NCBI GenBank assembly: GCA_016713005.1
Contig: JADJPY010000006.1
Span: forward strand, 45,776-109,775
Source: Ramlibacter sp.
Lineage (GTDB): Bacteria > Pseudomonadota > Gammaproteobacteria > Burkholderiales > Burkholderiaceae_C
DNA length: 64,000 nucleotides
Reading direction: 5' to 3'
Shown: one piece after another, positions 48,346-59,220 of the stretch
Position numbering within the stretch: position 1 is the stretch's first letter
Layout of the letters: every line of letters begins with the position of its first letter
Notes under the pieces: generated by a model
What the model was told of the DNA's origin: nothing
Databases searched by the model: none
The model's input: the letters and a program-made list of their open reading frames with translations, nothing else
Made by a program: the position numbers and the translations under genes

Positions 48346-48652
48346 GCGAATGCATGTCGGCGACGGTCCGGCTCGCCACGACCACGTCGATGCCCGCGTC
48401 CGCCGCCAGGGCCTTCAGGCTCGCATCCGGCGTGCGGGCGAGGTACGCCAGGATCCTCCATTCGCGGCGGGAGATTCCGAGTTCCCGCTTGTACATGTCG
48501 TCCGTCCCACGCAGGCCGACGTGCGTGATACGAAAAAGCCGGTACAGCAGGAAATCCTCGATTTCCTGCGGGTCCTTCAGAGTTGGCTTGCCTTGTGCGC
48601 CGACAGGTGCCGGGCGCGAGGGTGGGATGCTCACAGGGGGATTTTCGCGCAC
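48308..48652 (-). pseudogene. MarR-family regulator, C-terminally truncated
   Basis: 114 residues with the MarR winged-helix core: LYRLFRITHVGLRGTDDMYKRELGISRREWRILAYLARTPDASL, ALAADAGIDVVVASRTVADMHSRGLV. MarR proteins have ~140-150 residues, and the sequence stops right after the wing (DKRRSPAS), so the dimerisation helix is lost or in another frame. It lies directly downstream of a duplicated soeC fragment. Confidence 0.65.
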
Positions 48653-48654
48653 GT

Positions 48655-49010
48655 TTCAGCCAGCGCACGAAGGGCAGCGCCGGCGTCACGACACGGCCTG
48701 GTAGTAGATGTTCTGCGGATGGCGCGCCTGGGCGAAGAAGAACCAGCGCTCGGCCAGCAGGCCGGCCGCCTGCGAGGCCAGCGCCAGCAGCCAGGCCAGC
48801 GCCGAGCCCGACAGCAGCGCCCAGGCGAGCAGCAGGAGGGGAAGCCCGAAGCCCAGCACCTGGAAGCCCACCGGGCCATGCGCACTGCGCGGGCCGAGGC
48901 GCCGTGGACGAACTCGCGCGTTTTGAACGAGCCGCCGGTCATGCCCATCGACTTCTGCACCACCCGCGCCGCATTGATGCCGGTGGCGGTCTGCGTGGTG
49001 GACTTCAGGC
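48655..49010 (-). pseudogene. Duplicated soeC 3' fragment with first sulP codons (copy A)
   Basis: Matches the 3' third of soeC at 51872-52210: MGMTGGSF, WALLSGSALAWLLALASQAAGLLAERWFFFAQARHPQNIYYQAVS. After the stop (48686) the first seven codons of sulP are also retained (VTPALPF) before the sequence diverges into the MarR-like gene. One frameshift separates GMTGGSFKTREF from the C-terminal part. No 5' half is present. Confidence 0.75.
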
Positions 49011-49323
49011 CGGCAGTGGTGACCAGCTCTCAACGCACGTTCGAGTGCAAACCTCCTTCACACTCGATCCCGGCCGCAGCGCAGGAAGACTCGGATGGCG
49101 TGTGCCTGTAGCCTCTATTGATACGGACCGTTCCCGGCCCGTGCCCTCCAGCAGCTCGCCACGGACGAGCGCCCCCTTTTGAAAGCGCAAAGGGAATCGC
49201 GCGGGAACCGCTGCTAGGAGGAGTGCAGTTCGCCAGCCGCACTGCAGGAGCTCCGCATGGCTTGCCTCGGCTGCGACGAGCTGCGGCTGAGGCAGCCCGG
49301 CACGACTCAGGTCCAATTACGCT

Positions 49324-49844
49324 ATGGACAAATCCGAACTCAAGCTGGAGAGGAAACCCTGACCGCGACCACGAAGAGTTGCACGCGCTCATCACGCGCC
49401 TGCTGGGCGCATCCGCGGACGACATGGTGCCTGCCCTCGACGCATTGCGCGCACGCGGCGCAGCACTTCGCCATGGAGGACGAGCACCTGCGCGACATGA
49501 AGGATGGCAACTCGAAGTGCCACTTGGACGAACATGCCAACGTGCTGAAGTCCTTCGATGAAGTCCGGGAGGTGCTGGTCGGCGCCGCCCATCCGCCCGA
49601 AATGAAGCAGCGGGTGGTGCAGAGCCTATCCGTGGAACTGCTCGATTGGCTGCCGCACCACGTCCAGGAGATGGATGCCGGCGTTGCAACCCATCGTTCG
49701 AAGCAGCGCTCGGCGGAGCGCCCGTTCAGATCAGCCGCCGCCCAAAGGCCTGAGCTCGCGCGCCCGCGGCGCGAATTCCTTCGGCGGGCCAGCCTGCTTG
49801 GGAAGAACGGGGCGGTGGCAAGAGCCGGGTTCCTTGGTCGCTGA
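49324..49844 (+). pseudogene. Hemerythrin-domain protein, frameshifted
   Basis: O2- or metal-binding four-helix bundle. In one frame: DRDHEELHALITRLLGASADDMVPALDALRA; in the next: QHFAMEDEHL, CHLDEHANVLKSFDEVREVL and ELLDWLPHHVQEMD. Together these carry the His/Glu/Asp ligands of bacteriohemerythrin. At least two shifts are needed, one near 49350 after MDKSELKLE and one near 49457. The 290 bases upstream (49031-49323) hold nothing I recognise. Confidence 0.65.
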
Positions 49845-49984
49845 CTATCGCAAGCAGCAAGTGGACCGGACACGCGGCACCTCAGATCCACGGGAATCTT
49901 ATGTTGCTGCAGAACTGCCGCAGCGCGCACGCACAGGCTAAGGGTTGCTGTGATCTGACGGGCGGCCAGCAGGTCGGCCTGCAT

Positions 49985-50325
49985 CTGGTAGTAGATGTTC
50001 TGCGGATTGCGCGCCTGGGCGAAGAAGAACCAGCGCTCGGCCAGCAGGCCGGCCGCCTGCGAGGCCAGCGCCAGCAGCCTGGCCAGCGCCGAGCCGGACA
50101 GCAGCGCCCAGGCGAGCAGCCCTGGAAGCCCACCCAGGCCAGCGCACTGCGGGGCCGGGGCGCCGTGGAAGAACTCGCGCGTGTTGAACGAGCCGCCGGT
50201 CATGCCCATCGACTTGCACCACCCGCGCCGCATTGATGCCGGTGGCGGTCCGCGTGGTGGACTTGGGCTTGAGCCGCGCATTGCGGCGCAGCGACAGCGT
50301 GCGGGTGAACCACGCCGGTGCTCTC
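49985..50325 (-). pseudogene. Duplicated soeC 3' fragment (copy B)
   Basis: Second partial copy of the soeC 3' end, reaching further upstream than copy A (SLRRNARLKPKSTT) but breaking at NIYYQ, before the natural stop. It shares with copy A several variants absent from the soeC copy at 51.9 kb, for example GCCGGCCGCCTGCGAGGCC, so A and B are each other's closest relatives. Internal frameshifts and a short deletion are present. The 280 bases on its right (50326-50608) contain no gene I can recognise. Confidence 0.72.
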
Positions 50326-50608
50326 GTTGGCCGAAGTTGCATCTGACGCGCATCTCGTTGCGCGCGGCAATTTCACGGTTGCTGGTGGTGCTCTCCAGCT
50401 ACAGACCGCGCCTCGGTTTTAGCCGGTAAATCGCAAAACCGGACGCGTCTAGATGAACAAAGCCCCGGTCGGGCTGTTCAGCGTTTTACTGCCGGACGCG
50501 GTACTGGATAAGCCGCAGGGCCATGCGATGCGGGACGCCGGGCTGCGGGAATCAAGCAGCTCCTGCCGGCGACCGTGAAGTACGTGGTCCGCGGCCGAGT
50601 TGCCTCCC

Positions 50609-51875
50609 CTACAAGCTCCCACTCCCCGTCTCCGGGCCCGCCAGCCGCCGCGACACCCAGGCCGTCGCCAGTCCGAGGAGGATCGCCCACTCCAGCGACA
50701 GCGTCACCGTCCCGGCGAAGGTCACGACCATCGGCAGCCGGTCGACCGGCTCATGCTTCCATAGGTGCCGGATCTCGCGCGGGTTCACCAGCCCCCCACG
50801 CCACGACCACCAGCAGCCCCCGATTACCGCCAGCGGAAGCCAGCGCGCCCAGGGCGCGACAAGGACAGGATCACGATCAGCAGCACGGCGGCGCTGACCG
50901 CCGCCAGCGGCGTGCGGGCGCCGGCCGCCACGTTCACGCCGGAGCGGTTGAATGAACCGCTGGCTGGATACGATGAGAAGAAGGAGCCGGTCAGGTTGGC
51001 CAGCCCTGGCCGACCAGTTCCTGGTTGCCGTCGAAAGGCTCGTTGGCGCGCCGCGCGAACGCCTTGGCGATCGCCATCGCCTCGGTCACCGCCAGCAGCG
51101 TCATCACCAGCGCCGGCAGCACCAGGTTCGGCACCTGGCGCAAGTCGGGCAGCGACAGCGGCGGCAGCGCCCCCGGCAGCGCCTCCACGGTGGCCGGCTG
51201 CGCGCCCAGCAGGCCGGCGGCGAGCCAGGTGATGGCGGTGCCGCCGATCACTGCCATCAGGATCGGCGGTATCCAGCGGCTGTGCCGCAGCGCCGCCAAA
51301 TTGATCAGGATGGTGGCCATGGCGGCGATCACCGGTAGCGCCTGGATGGACTGCCCGGTCGTGAATACCACCCGCAGCGTCTGCGCCACCGATAGCCCGC
51401 GCGGCAGGTCGAGTCCGAGCAGCGTGCCGACTTGGCTGTTGACGATCAGCACGGCGGCGCCGGCGGTGAAGCCGGCGATCACCGCATGCGGCACCAGCTC
51501 AACCCACTTGCCGACGCGCGCCATCCCCAGCAGCAACTGCAGCGCCCCCACCACGAACGTGAGCGTGAGCACCAGGCCCACGTACTGCGAACTGCCCACC
51601 GCCGCCAGCGGTGCCACCAGCGCCATGGTGGTGAGCGAGATGGCATTGGCCGGCCCCGTCACCATCAGGCGGCTGCTGCCGAACAGCGCGGCGATCACGC
51701 ACGGCATCATCGCCGCATAGAGGCCGTAGGCGGGCGGCATGCCCGCCAGCGTGGCGAAGGCCACGCCCTGGGGCAGCACCACGATGGCCCCGGTCAGGCC
51801 GGCCAGCAGGTCCGCCCGCAGCACGTCCTTCTGCCGCCACTGCGGCAGCCAGCAGAAGGGCAGCGCCGGCGTCAC
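50609..51875 (-). pseudogene. SulP-family inorganic anion transporter, frameshifted
   Basis: Sulfate-type permease: DVLRADLLAGLTGAIVVLPQGVAFATLAGMPP, LFGSSRLMVTGPANAISL and GFTAGAAVLIVNSQVG are SulP signatures. It starts at GTG 51875, overlapping the soeC stop. The frame breaks near 51000 where GQGLANLTG needs one more G, and again near 50905; repaired, it ends at 50609 with about 420 residues and no STAS domain. In the context of SoeABC it would plausibly export sulfate. Confidence 0.82.
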
Positions 51876-52802
51876 GACACTGCCTGGTAGTAGATGTTCT
51901 GCGGGTGCCGTGCCTGTGCAAAGAAGAACCAGCGCTCCGCCAGCAGGCCTGCTGCCTGAGATCCCAGCGCCAGCAGCCACGCCAGCGCCGAGCCGCTCAG
52001 CAGCGCCCAGGCAAGCAGCAGGATCGGCAGTGCGAAGGCCAGCACCTGAAAGCCTGTCCGCGCCATGCGCATTGCGTGTGCCGAAGCCCCATGGAAGAAC
52101 TCTCGCGTATTGAAGGAGCCGCCGGTCATGCCCATGGACTTCTGCACCACCCGCGCCGCCTGGATGCCGGTCGCCGTCTGGGTGGTGGACTTCGGCTTCA
52201 GCCGCGCATTGCGGCGCAGCGACAGCGTGCGGGTGAACCACGCCAGCGCCGTGGCCGCCAGCGCCCAGGGGCGATGTCGGAGGCGAACCCGGGTTCCCGG
52301 CCATTACCGCCAGCGCGCCGGCGGTGACAAAGCCGGAGGCGAGGCCGAGCGTCGTGTAGTTCACCACCGTGAGCGGATGCGCCCATTCCTGGATGAAGCG
52401 GATGCAGGCATAGATCATCGCGGTGCAGTACCACAGGAGCACGGCGCCGACGATCGCCATTCCGGCGAGCCAGTGCGGCGCCACCGCGTCGCGCTGCGCC
52501 AGTGTGGCCAGCAGCGCCCAGCCGCCTACCAGCGCGATGAACGCCGGCAGCACGATCACCTCGCGCGACATCCAGGAGGTGCGCCACATCAGCACCGTAC
52601 GCCAGGCGCGCAGCGGATGCCCCAGATGGAAGAAGGAGGCGACCAGGGCCACCAGCAACATGCCGGTGGCCGCCCAAAGCATGGGGCGAGCGCCGTAGCC
52701 GGGCGCCATTCCGGCCAGAGTGGCCAACGCCAGTGCCACCACCATCCCCTGGGCGGCGCCGGCGATCGTGGTGAAAAGGATGATCGAGAGGGCTGGCTTC
52801 AT
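51872..52802 (-). pseudogene. soeC: SoeC-like membrane anchor (DmsC family), frameshifted
   Basis: Quinone-side membrane subunit with about eight helices. Frame 1 from ATG 52802: KPALSIILFTTIAGAAQGMVVALAL ... FHLGHPLRAWRTVLMWRTSWMSREV ... FVTAGALAVMAG; a break near 52270-52310 leads to the C-terminal frame KSMGMTGGSF ... NIYYQAVS. Total length (~310 residues) is normal for the family. It overlaps soeB upstream and sulP downstream by four bases each, as in an intact operon. Confidence 0.8.
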
Positions 52803-53564
52803 CGGGCGTCTTTTTCCATTGCACCGCTGCCTGGCTTGTGCTTGCCGGACGCCGGCTCGCCGTTCAGGAAATCGCCCAGCCGGAACTTCGGCTGCGCCTG
52901 CGGCGCCGTGCTCCGGGTGACCTGGCGCGGAAGGTAGTGGTTGGCCGGCTGGGTCTCCCACTCAGGCATCAGCTGGTAGCCGCCACGCTCGCGGATCGCC
53001 TGCGATACCTCGGAGTCCGGATCCTTGACGTCGCCGAACAGGCGGGCGCCAGTCGGACAGGCCTTCACGCAGGCCGGCTTGCGGTCCTGCGGCGGCAGCA
53101 GCTCGTCGTAGATGCGGTCCACACACAGGGTGCACTGGGTCATCACCTTGCGTTCCTCGTCGAACTCACGGGCGCCGTAGGGCAGGCCCAGCTGCAATAT
53201 TTGCAGCCGATGCACTTGTCGTAGTCCACCAGCACGATACCGTCGCTCTTGCGCCTGTAGCTGGCACCGGTAAGGGCAGACAGGCACGCAGGGTGGGTCC
53301 TCGCAGTGCAGGCAGCTCTTGGGGAAGTGGATGGTCTGCGTGTCCGGGTAGCTATCGGCCTCGAAGGTCTGGACCCGGTTGAAGAAGGTGCCGGTGGGCC
53401 GCTCGCCGTAAGCATTCAGGTCCGTCAGCGGGCCGGCCGCGCCCGAGGTGTTCCCTCCTTGCACGAGGTGACGCAGGCATGGCAGCCGACGCAGACATTC
53501 AGATCGATCACCAGAGCAAGCTGCTTGGCCAGTGTTTCGGGGCTGGCTGGACTGGGTTGTTCAT
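52799..53564 (-). pseudogene. soeB: SoeB-like iron-sulfur subunit, frameshifted
   Basis: Four-cluster ferredoxin electron carrier. Cysteine motifs are CVGCHACVTSCK, CLHCEDPPCVPVCP, CIGCKYCSWACP and CTLCVDRIYDE, spread over three frames: shifts after the ATG (53564), after SCKE (expected SCKEWNTSG), and two compensating ones around 53180-53260. The later part (SEVSQAIRERGGYQLMPEWETQPANHYLPR) is distinctive of SoeB-type proteins rather than E. coli DmsB. Overlaps soeA and soeC by four bases. Confidence 0.83.
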
Positions 53565-56456
53565 GGCTTCCTGGGAACGAGGTAGGCAAGCACCTTGCAG
53601 GCGCCCCCGAGCACGCCTGGGGCGCTCGGCACGGTTGCAATCTGGGGAAGGTTTCCGCTGGTTCTTCGGGGGCCGCCGGGCGCAGGTTCACCCGCACGTC
53701 GTACCAGCCGGCTTGGCCGGTGACCGGGTCGGAGTTGCTGATGTGTCCACCGGCAAAGGGCAGCTCCTCCGTGATCAGGTGATTGAGCAGGAAGCCCTTG
53801 CGTGACTCGTCGGCGGCAGGCGCCAACTGCCAGGCGCCGGAACCCTTGCCGATCGCGTTCCAGGTCCAGACCGTGCCCGGCTCCACCGCACCGCTGTAGC
53901 GCAGCATGCAGCGCAGCTCCCCCAGGCGCTGGTCACCCAGGCCCAGCCGCCGTCCTCGATGCCAGCTTCCTGCGCGGTGCGCGGGTTCACGAACAGATAG
54001 TTGTGGGTGTGGATCTGGCGCAGCCAGGCGTTCTGCGATCCCCAGGAGTGGTACATCGCCATCGGCCGCTGGGTGATCGCCGCCAGGGTAGCGGTCGGCG
54101 TCGATGCAGGCGGTCTCCAGCGGCGCATACCAGAACGGCAGCGGATCGAAGTAGGTGGCGATGCGCTCGCGCAGGTGCTCCGGCGGCTGGCGGCCCTTGC
54201 TCTTGCCCTGCGCGGCCAGCCGGAAGGCCTGCAGCGTGTCCGAGTAGATGGCCAGCTGCACCGGGTCATTGCGCTGCCGCCAACCCTTGTCCTTGGCGGA
54301 AGTCCAGGTAAGGCTGGTTCCAGTTGCGCATGTACTGCTGGTCTTCCGGCATGTGGTACTGGAAGACGCAGTTGTTCCTGGCGTACATCTCCCACTGCCG
54401 GGGTTGGGATCGCCACGCAGGTGCTCAGTGCCGTCTTTGCCGCGCCAGCCCATGAGAAAGCCCACGCCCGGCTGGGCCTGGAAGTTGACGACGAAGTCGG
54501 GATGGTCCTTGACCTTGCGCGTGCCGTCCTCTTGGGTGAAGGCGGGGAACTTCAGGCGCGAAGCCAGCTCGATCAGCACCTCCTGGAACGGCTTGCACTG
54601 GCCGGTGGGCGGCACCACGGGGACCCGCACGGAATCCACCGGACCGTCGTACTCTGAGATCGGCCGGTCCAGCATGCTCATGACGTCGTGCCGCTCGAGA
54701 TAGGTAGTGTCCGGCAGCACCAGGTCGGCGAAGGCGACCATCTCGCTCTGGAAGGCATCGCACACCACCAGGAACGGAATCTTGTAGTTGCCGTCCTCCC
54801 GCGCGCGTTGAGCTTCTTGCGCACCTCCATGGTGTTCATGGTGGAGTTCCACGCCATGTTCGCCATGAAGATCAACAGTGTGTCGATCTCGTAGGGGTCA
54901 CCGCGCACCGCGTTGGTGATGACGTTGTGCATCATCCCGTGGGCCGACAGCGGGTGCTCCCAGGAGAACGCGTGATCGATGCGCAGCGGCGTTCCGTCCT
55001 CGTGCACCGCCAATTCGTCGGGGCCGGCGGGAAAACCGAATGGCGCCGCGTTCAGCGGCGTGTTGAACTTGATCATGGACAGGTCGTTGAAGGCCCGGTA
55101 GTTCGGCACGATGTGGCGCGGGTACGGCGCCTTGTGGCGGAAGCCGCCGGGCGCGTCGATGGTGCCCAGCACGCTCACGAGCACCGCCAGCGCGCACCGT
55201 CTGGAACCCGTTGGAATGCGCCGCCAGCCCGCGCATGGCGTGGAAGGCCACCGGCCGCCCTTGGGTGGTGGGGTGCCGCTTCCCCACGCATCGGTCCACG
55301 GAATGGGAAGTTCGAAGGCCTGGTGCAGCGCCGTCTCCCCACTTCGCGCGCCAGCTGGCGGATGCGCTCGGACGGGATGCCAGTGATGTCCTCTGCCCAC
55401 TCGGGCGTGGTGTCGGCAACGCGGTCTCGCAACAGCTGGAAGGCTGGCGCCACACGCGTCCCGTCCGCCAGCTGGTGTGGCCCTCCAGCGCCAGTTGGCG
55501 CCCTTCCTCCACGCCTTCCGGATAGGCCTGCACCACCCGGCCGCTGGCCAGGTCCCATGCCAGCTTGTTGTGCGGGTGGCGGCCGTCGCCGGGCGGGCCG
55601 GCGGCGGGATCGAAGGCGAACAGGCCTTCGCGCTCGCCCTCGTCCAGCACCACCAGTTGCGGCGCATTGGTGAACCGCTGCAGGAAGGACCGGTCGACCA
55701 GGCCTTGCGCGAGCAGTTCGTGCAGCAGCGCCATGAACAGTGCGCCGTCGGTGCCGGGGCGGATCGGAATCCACTCGTCGGCGATCGCCGAATAGCCGGT
55801 GCGCACGGGGTTGATCGAGATGAAGCGGCCGCCCTTGCGCAAGTCGCCCAAGGCGATCTTCATCGGGTTGCTGTGGTGGTCTTCCGCGGTGCCTATCATC
55901 ACGAACAGCTTGGCGCGATCCAGGTCCGGGCCGCCGAACTCCCAGAAGCTGCCGCCGACCGAATAGATCATGCCGGCAGCCATGTTCACCGAACAGAAGC
56001 CGCCGTGCGCCGCATAGTTCGGTGTGCCGAACTGGCGCGCGAACAGGCCAGTGAGGCCTGCATCTGGTCGCGCCCGGTGAACAGGGCGAACTTCTTCGGA
56101 TCGGTGGCGCGGATACGGCCCAGGCGCTCGGTGAGCAGCTCGTAGGCGCGCTCCCAGGAGATCGGCTCGAACTCACCCTCGCCCCGCTCGCTGCCTGGCC
56201 TGCGCAGAAGCGGCTGCGTCAGGCGCGCAGGCGATACCTGCTTCATGATTCCCGCGCTGCCCTTGGCGCAGATCACGCCCTTGTTGATCGGGTGGTCGGG
56301 ATTGCCGTCGATGTACCGGACCTGCCCGTCGCGCAGGTGCACGCGTATGCCGCAGCGGCAGGCACACATGTAGCACGTAGTCGTCTTGACCTCGGTGTCC
56401 GCGGTGCTGCTCGCGGTTGCATCGTGCACCGGCTCGCTGGAGAGGAACTTGAACAT
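53561..56456 (-). pseudogene. soeA: SoeA-like molybdopterin oxidoreductase, frameshifted
   Basis: Catalytic subunit of a cytoplasmic-facing sulfite:quinone oxidoreductase. N-terminal [4Fe-4S] motif CYMCACRCGIRVH, then YIDGNPDHPINKGVICAKG, GGSFWEFGGPDL, FVMIGTAEDHHSNPMKIAL, NPVRTGYSAIADEWIPIRPGTDGA, and C-terminal SNSDPVTGQAGWYDVRVNL. At least six single-base shifts break the frame, yet the span of 2,896 bases equals the expected ~965 codons. No TAT signal is present, consistent with Soe rather than periplasmic DMSO reductases. ATG 56456 lies inside a palindrome. Confidence 0.85.
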
Positions 56457-56465
56457 AAGCTTATG
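56454..56465. promoter_or_regulatory. Palindrome CATAAGCTTATG over the soeA start
   Basis: A perfect 12-bp palindrome whose left three bases are the soeA start codon on the minus strand; the LysR gene starts 44 bases away on the other strand. It could be the LysR operator, though the usual T-N11-A form is not obvious. Confidence 0.35.
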
Positions 56466-56508
56466 CTAGACAGCGCACAGATTCGTGTGCCGCATAATTC
56501 CGGTTGCA

Positions 56509-57403
56509 GTGAATCAGAAAATCGATCAGAGACTGAAGCTCACGCTGCGCCAGCTGGAGGTGTTCGCGGCGGTGGCGCGCGGCGGCCGACGCGGGCCGCG
56601 GCCGACGGATCTCGCGCTCGCAGTCGGCCGCGAGTAACGCGCTCGGCGAGCTGGAGGCCGTGCTTGGTGCGCAGCTCTTCGACCGGGTGGGCAAGAAGCT
56701 GGTCATCAACGAGAATGGGCGGGCCCTGCTGCCGCGCGCGCCGGAATCCTGGAGCAGGCGGTGGAGACGGAAGCCCTGTTCACCGCGGCCCATGCGGCGT
56801 CGCTGCGGCTGGCCGCCAGCTACACGATCGGCGAGTACCTGCTCCCGGTGCTGATCGCCAGGTGGAAGCAGGCGAACCCGCGCAGCCACGTGCTGCTGGA
56901 TATCGCCAACACGCATGACGTGTTCGAGCGGGTCGCCTCGTTCCGCTCCGACATCGGTTTCATCGAGGGGACCCACAGCCACCCGGAGCTCTCGGTCAGC
57001 AAGTGGCGCAGCGATGAGATCGTCGTGGTCGCCGCCGCTGGCCACCCGTTGGCGGAACGCCGCGCCGGCGCACGCCAGCTGAACCATGCCACCTGGGTCC
57101 TGCGCGAACCCGGCTCTGGCACTCCGGGAAGCCTCGGACCGCTGGCTGATCCCGCATCTGACACAGATGGAGGTGGAGCTCGAGCTGGGGAGCAACGAGG
57201 CGGTCAAGCGCGTCGTGGCCGCAGGACTGGGCCTGGGGTGCCTGTCCCGGCTGGCGGTGAAGGAGGCGATCGCCAGGGGTGGCTGGTGGAGCTTGCCCAC
57301 CACCCTGCCCCCGATGCAGCGCACCCTTTCCATCGTGCTGCACCGGGCGAAGAAGCTGGGCGCCGCAGCCGAAGGGTTCCTGCGCCACTGCACGACGGAC
57401 TGA
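56509..57403 (+). pseudogene. LysR family regulator, frameshifted
   Basis: Divergent from soeABC and probably its activator. HTH: LTLRQLEVFAAVARGG, then SQSAASNALGELEAVLGAQLFDRVGKKLVINENGRALLP; effector domain AASYTIGEYLLPVLIARWKQANPRSHVLLDI; C-terminus VAAGLGLGCLSRLAVKEAI. GTG 56509 gives the conserved spacing before the HTH. Breaks near 56580, 56745 and 57120. The effector domain resembles CysL/CbbR-like sulfur and carbon regulators. Confidence 0.8.
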
Positions 57404-57488
57404 CACGGCCCGAGGACGATCGATTATTCAGGTCAATGCGACCTGAATATTGCGTTCTCGAACTTCAGGCGGGCGCTATGCTGTCCGT

Positions 57489-57899
57489 ATGCGACCCGAC
57501 GTGGGGCCCACCGCCTGCCTCTCCTTCGAACCCGACGAAGCTCGCCGCCTGCTGTGGCTGCCGCTCGCTGTGCGCCACAAGCTGGACGGCTGCGGACTGC
57601 GGCTGTCGCTGCTCGAGTGGCAAGCGCTGCCGCTGGACACGCGTGCGGAACTGCTGCACCTGCCTGCCGGGGCGGACTTCGCGCTGTGCGCGCTCCACGC
57701 CGGCGCCAGCCGCGACACGCGCCTGCGGCAACCGGTGCGCCTGGAGGCTTACGAGGTCGCCCAGGCGCTGGACTGCGATGCCGCCGCAGCCGGTGCTTGG
57801 CTCGCGGCTGCGACGCCGTTTGCGCACTATGTTCTCAGCAGGCGGAATCGGGCTGAAACTTGGGTGGCCGCCGGCGGAGTGGGGCTCGCTGCGCGGTGA
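57489..57899 (+). CDS. Nitrate reductase-associated protein family
   Basis: 136 codons from ATG 57489. FEPDEARRLLWLPLAVRHKLDGCGLRLSLLEWQALPLDTRAELLHLP matches the small conserved protein family annotated as nitrate-reductase associated. Its function is unknown. The last ~20 residues (VLSRRNRAETWV) no longer look like the family because the sequence runs into a carboxyltransferase fragment, so the natural 3' end is probably lost. Confidence 0.65.
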   Translation: MRPDVGPTACLSFEPDEARRLLWLPLAVRHKLDGCGLRLSLLEWQALPLDTRAELLHLPAGADFALCALHAGASRDTRLRQPVRLEAYEVAQALDCDAAAAGAWLAAATPFAHYVLSRRNRAETWVAAGGVGLAAR

Positions 57900-58056
57900 A
57901 GGGGACGCGTACAAGCGCGAATCAGTGCGGCGGCCGATCCCAAGCAACGCGAACGCGAGCTGGAGGCGGAACTGAGCGAGCTCACCTCCTCGTTCCTCAC
58001 TGCAGAAGCCTTCAGCGTGGAGGACAATCATCGACCCGCGTGACACGCGGCGGTAG
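57835..58056 (+). pseudogene. C-terminal fragment of acyl-CoA carboxylase carboxyltransferase
   Basis: About 74 residues remain: GGIGLKLGWPPAEWGSL, a YKRE segment, ADPKQRERELEAELSELTSSF, TAEAFSVED and IIDPRDTRR before a stop at 58054. This is the end of biotin-dependent carboxyltransferase beta subunits (propionyl/methylcrotonyl-CoA carboxylase type). Two or three frameshifts occur in this short piece, and the rest of the gene is absent. Confidence 0.65.
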
Positions 58057-58102
58057 TGTGCCGCCTCATCGATGCACGCGCAGTCGCGCATGCACAGGTT
58101 CC

Positions 58103-58868
58103 TCATGCGTGCGGACTCCAACGTCCCAGCAGGGCTGAGGCGGCGATGCTGACGCCGGTGGCGGAAGCAACACGCACACGATCCTGAGCACCGTCTCGCG
58201 TCGCCAGCGGGGGGATAGCGTCGCAGCAGCCAGGACGTCCCCAGCACCGCAGGGGCGGCGAGCAGGATCATCTTCAGCGCAAGCAGGCTGAACTGTCCCG
58301 TTGCCAGGACGACGACAATCCGCATCACGCTCATCGTGGTCAGCGCGGCGACCAAGGTGGCCCGCAGGGCTTCCATTGCCATGGGCTGTCGGTAGAAGTG
58401 GTACACAAGCGGGGGGCCGCCGGCCGAAAACAGGCCGCCCAGCAGTCGAGAGCAGGCCGAAGCCGCCGAACCAGATGCCGCTGGACCGTACTGGCAGCAC
58501 GTTTCCCGGCCGCAACATGGTGATCGCGCACGCGAAGATGGTCACGCCGAGCAGCACGCCCAATACGGTCATGACGTTTGCGCTCAGCCACTGTAGCAAC
58601 AGCACACCGGCGAGAACCCCGGCGCGGATCCAGCCACCGCCTCGCGATAGGCAGTACGGTCGACGTGTCTCAGCGAGGTGCGCAGCATTGCCGCCGCGCC
58701 CAGCACGGCCAGCGTGGTTGCCACGTTCGCCAGGTCCGTCACGGGCGCAAGCTGGAACAGGCCGGCGAGCCCAAGCAGTACCAGCACGAACGCGAAGCCT
58801 GTCAGCCCCTGCGCCAGGGTCGCGACCACCACGAAAGCGATGAACAGTGCGACCTGGGCGCCGCTCAT
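58103..58868 (-). pseudogene. TauE/SafE family permease, frameshifted
   Basis: Membrane protein of the sulfite-exporter family, about 255 residues with seven to eight helices. From ATG 58868: QVALFIAFVVVATLAQGLTGFAFVLVLLGL, then LLQWLSANVMTVLGVLLGVTIF, YHFYRQPMAMEALRATLVAALTTMSVMRIVVV and TGVSIAASALLGRWSPHA at the end. Three or more shifts (near 58600, 58430, 58210, 58160). It could export sulfite or a sulfonate, matching the Soe module. Confidence 0.72.
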
Positions 58869-59220
58869 GCGCCCCTCTCGCCAGGAAAGTGCAACCCCGG
58901 GCGACCGGAAATGATCTGGAGTGTCCTCAGCACCTGAATGGCTTGCCGAACCAGCGGGGTGTGCATTCGTTGCATGTCCAGCGTTCAAAGGTGTTCACCA
59001 TTGGACAGCATTCGATCTCGAGGCTTATCGCGTGCCGAACGCTCGCGGAAGGCATCTAGCCCTCGCTCAATGTTCAGTCGGCAGCGTGGCTCAAGCTTCG
59101 CTCCGCGACGATACCTGGGCATTCGTCACGTACGAACTCGCCGTTTGGCCAACACTCCGCGACATTGCAAGCCGCCCATCAGGAGCATTCGCGTTGTGAG
59201 CAACCTCTTGGCTGCGCCAT
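58869..59220. other. No recognisable gene
   Basis: 352 bases without a frame I can assign. Several frames are open for 70-90 codons, as expected at this GC content, and none resembles a known family. Confidence 0.5.

Noticed and set aside
50326..50608. Possible promoter or attachment site between soeC copy B and sulP
   Set aside because: Several inverted repeats of 5-6 bp occur, but none exceeds what is expected by chance at this GC content.
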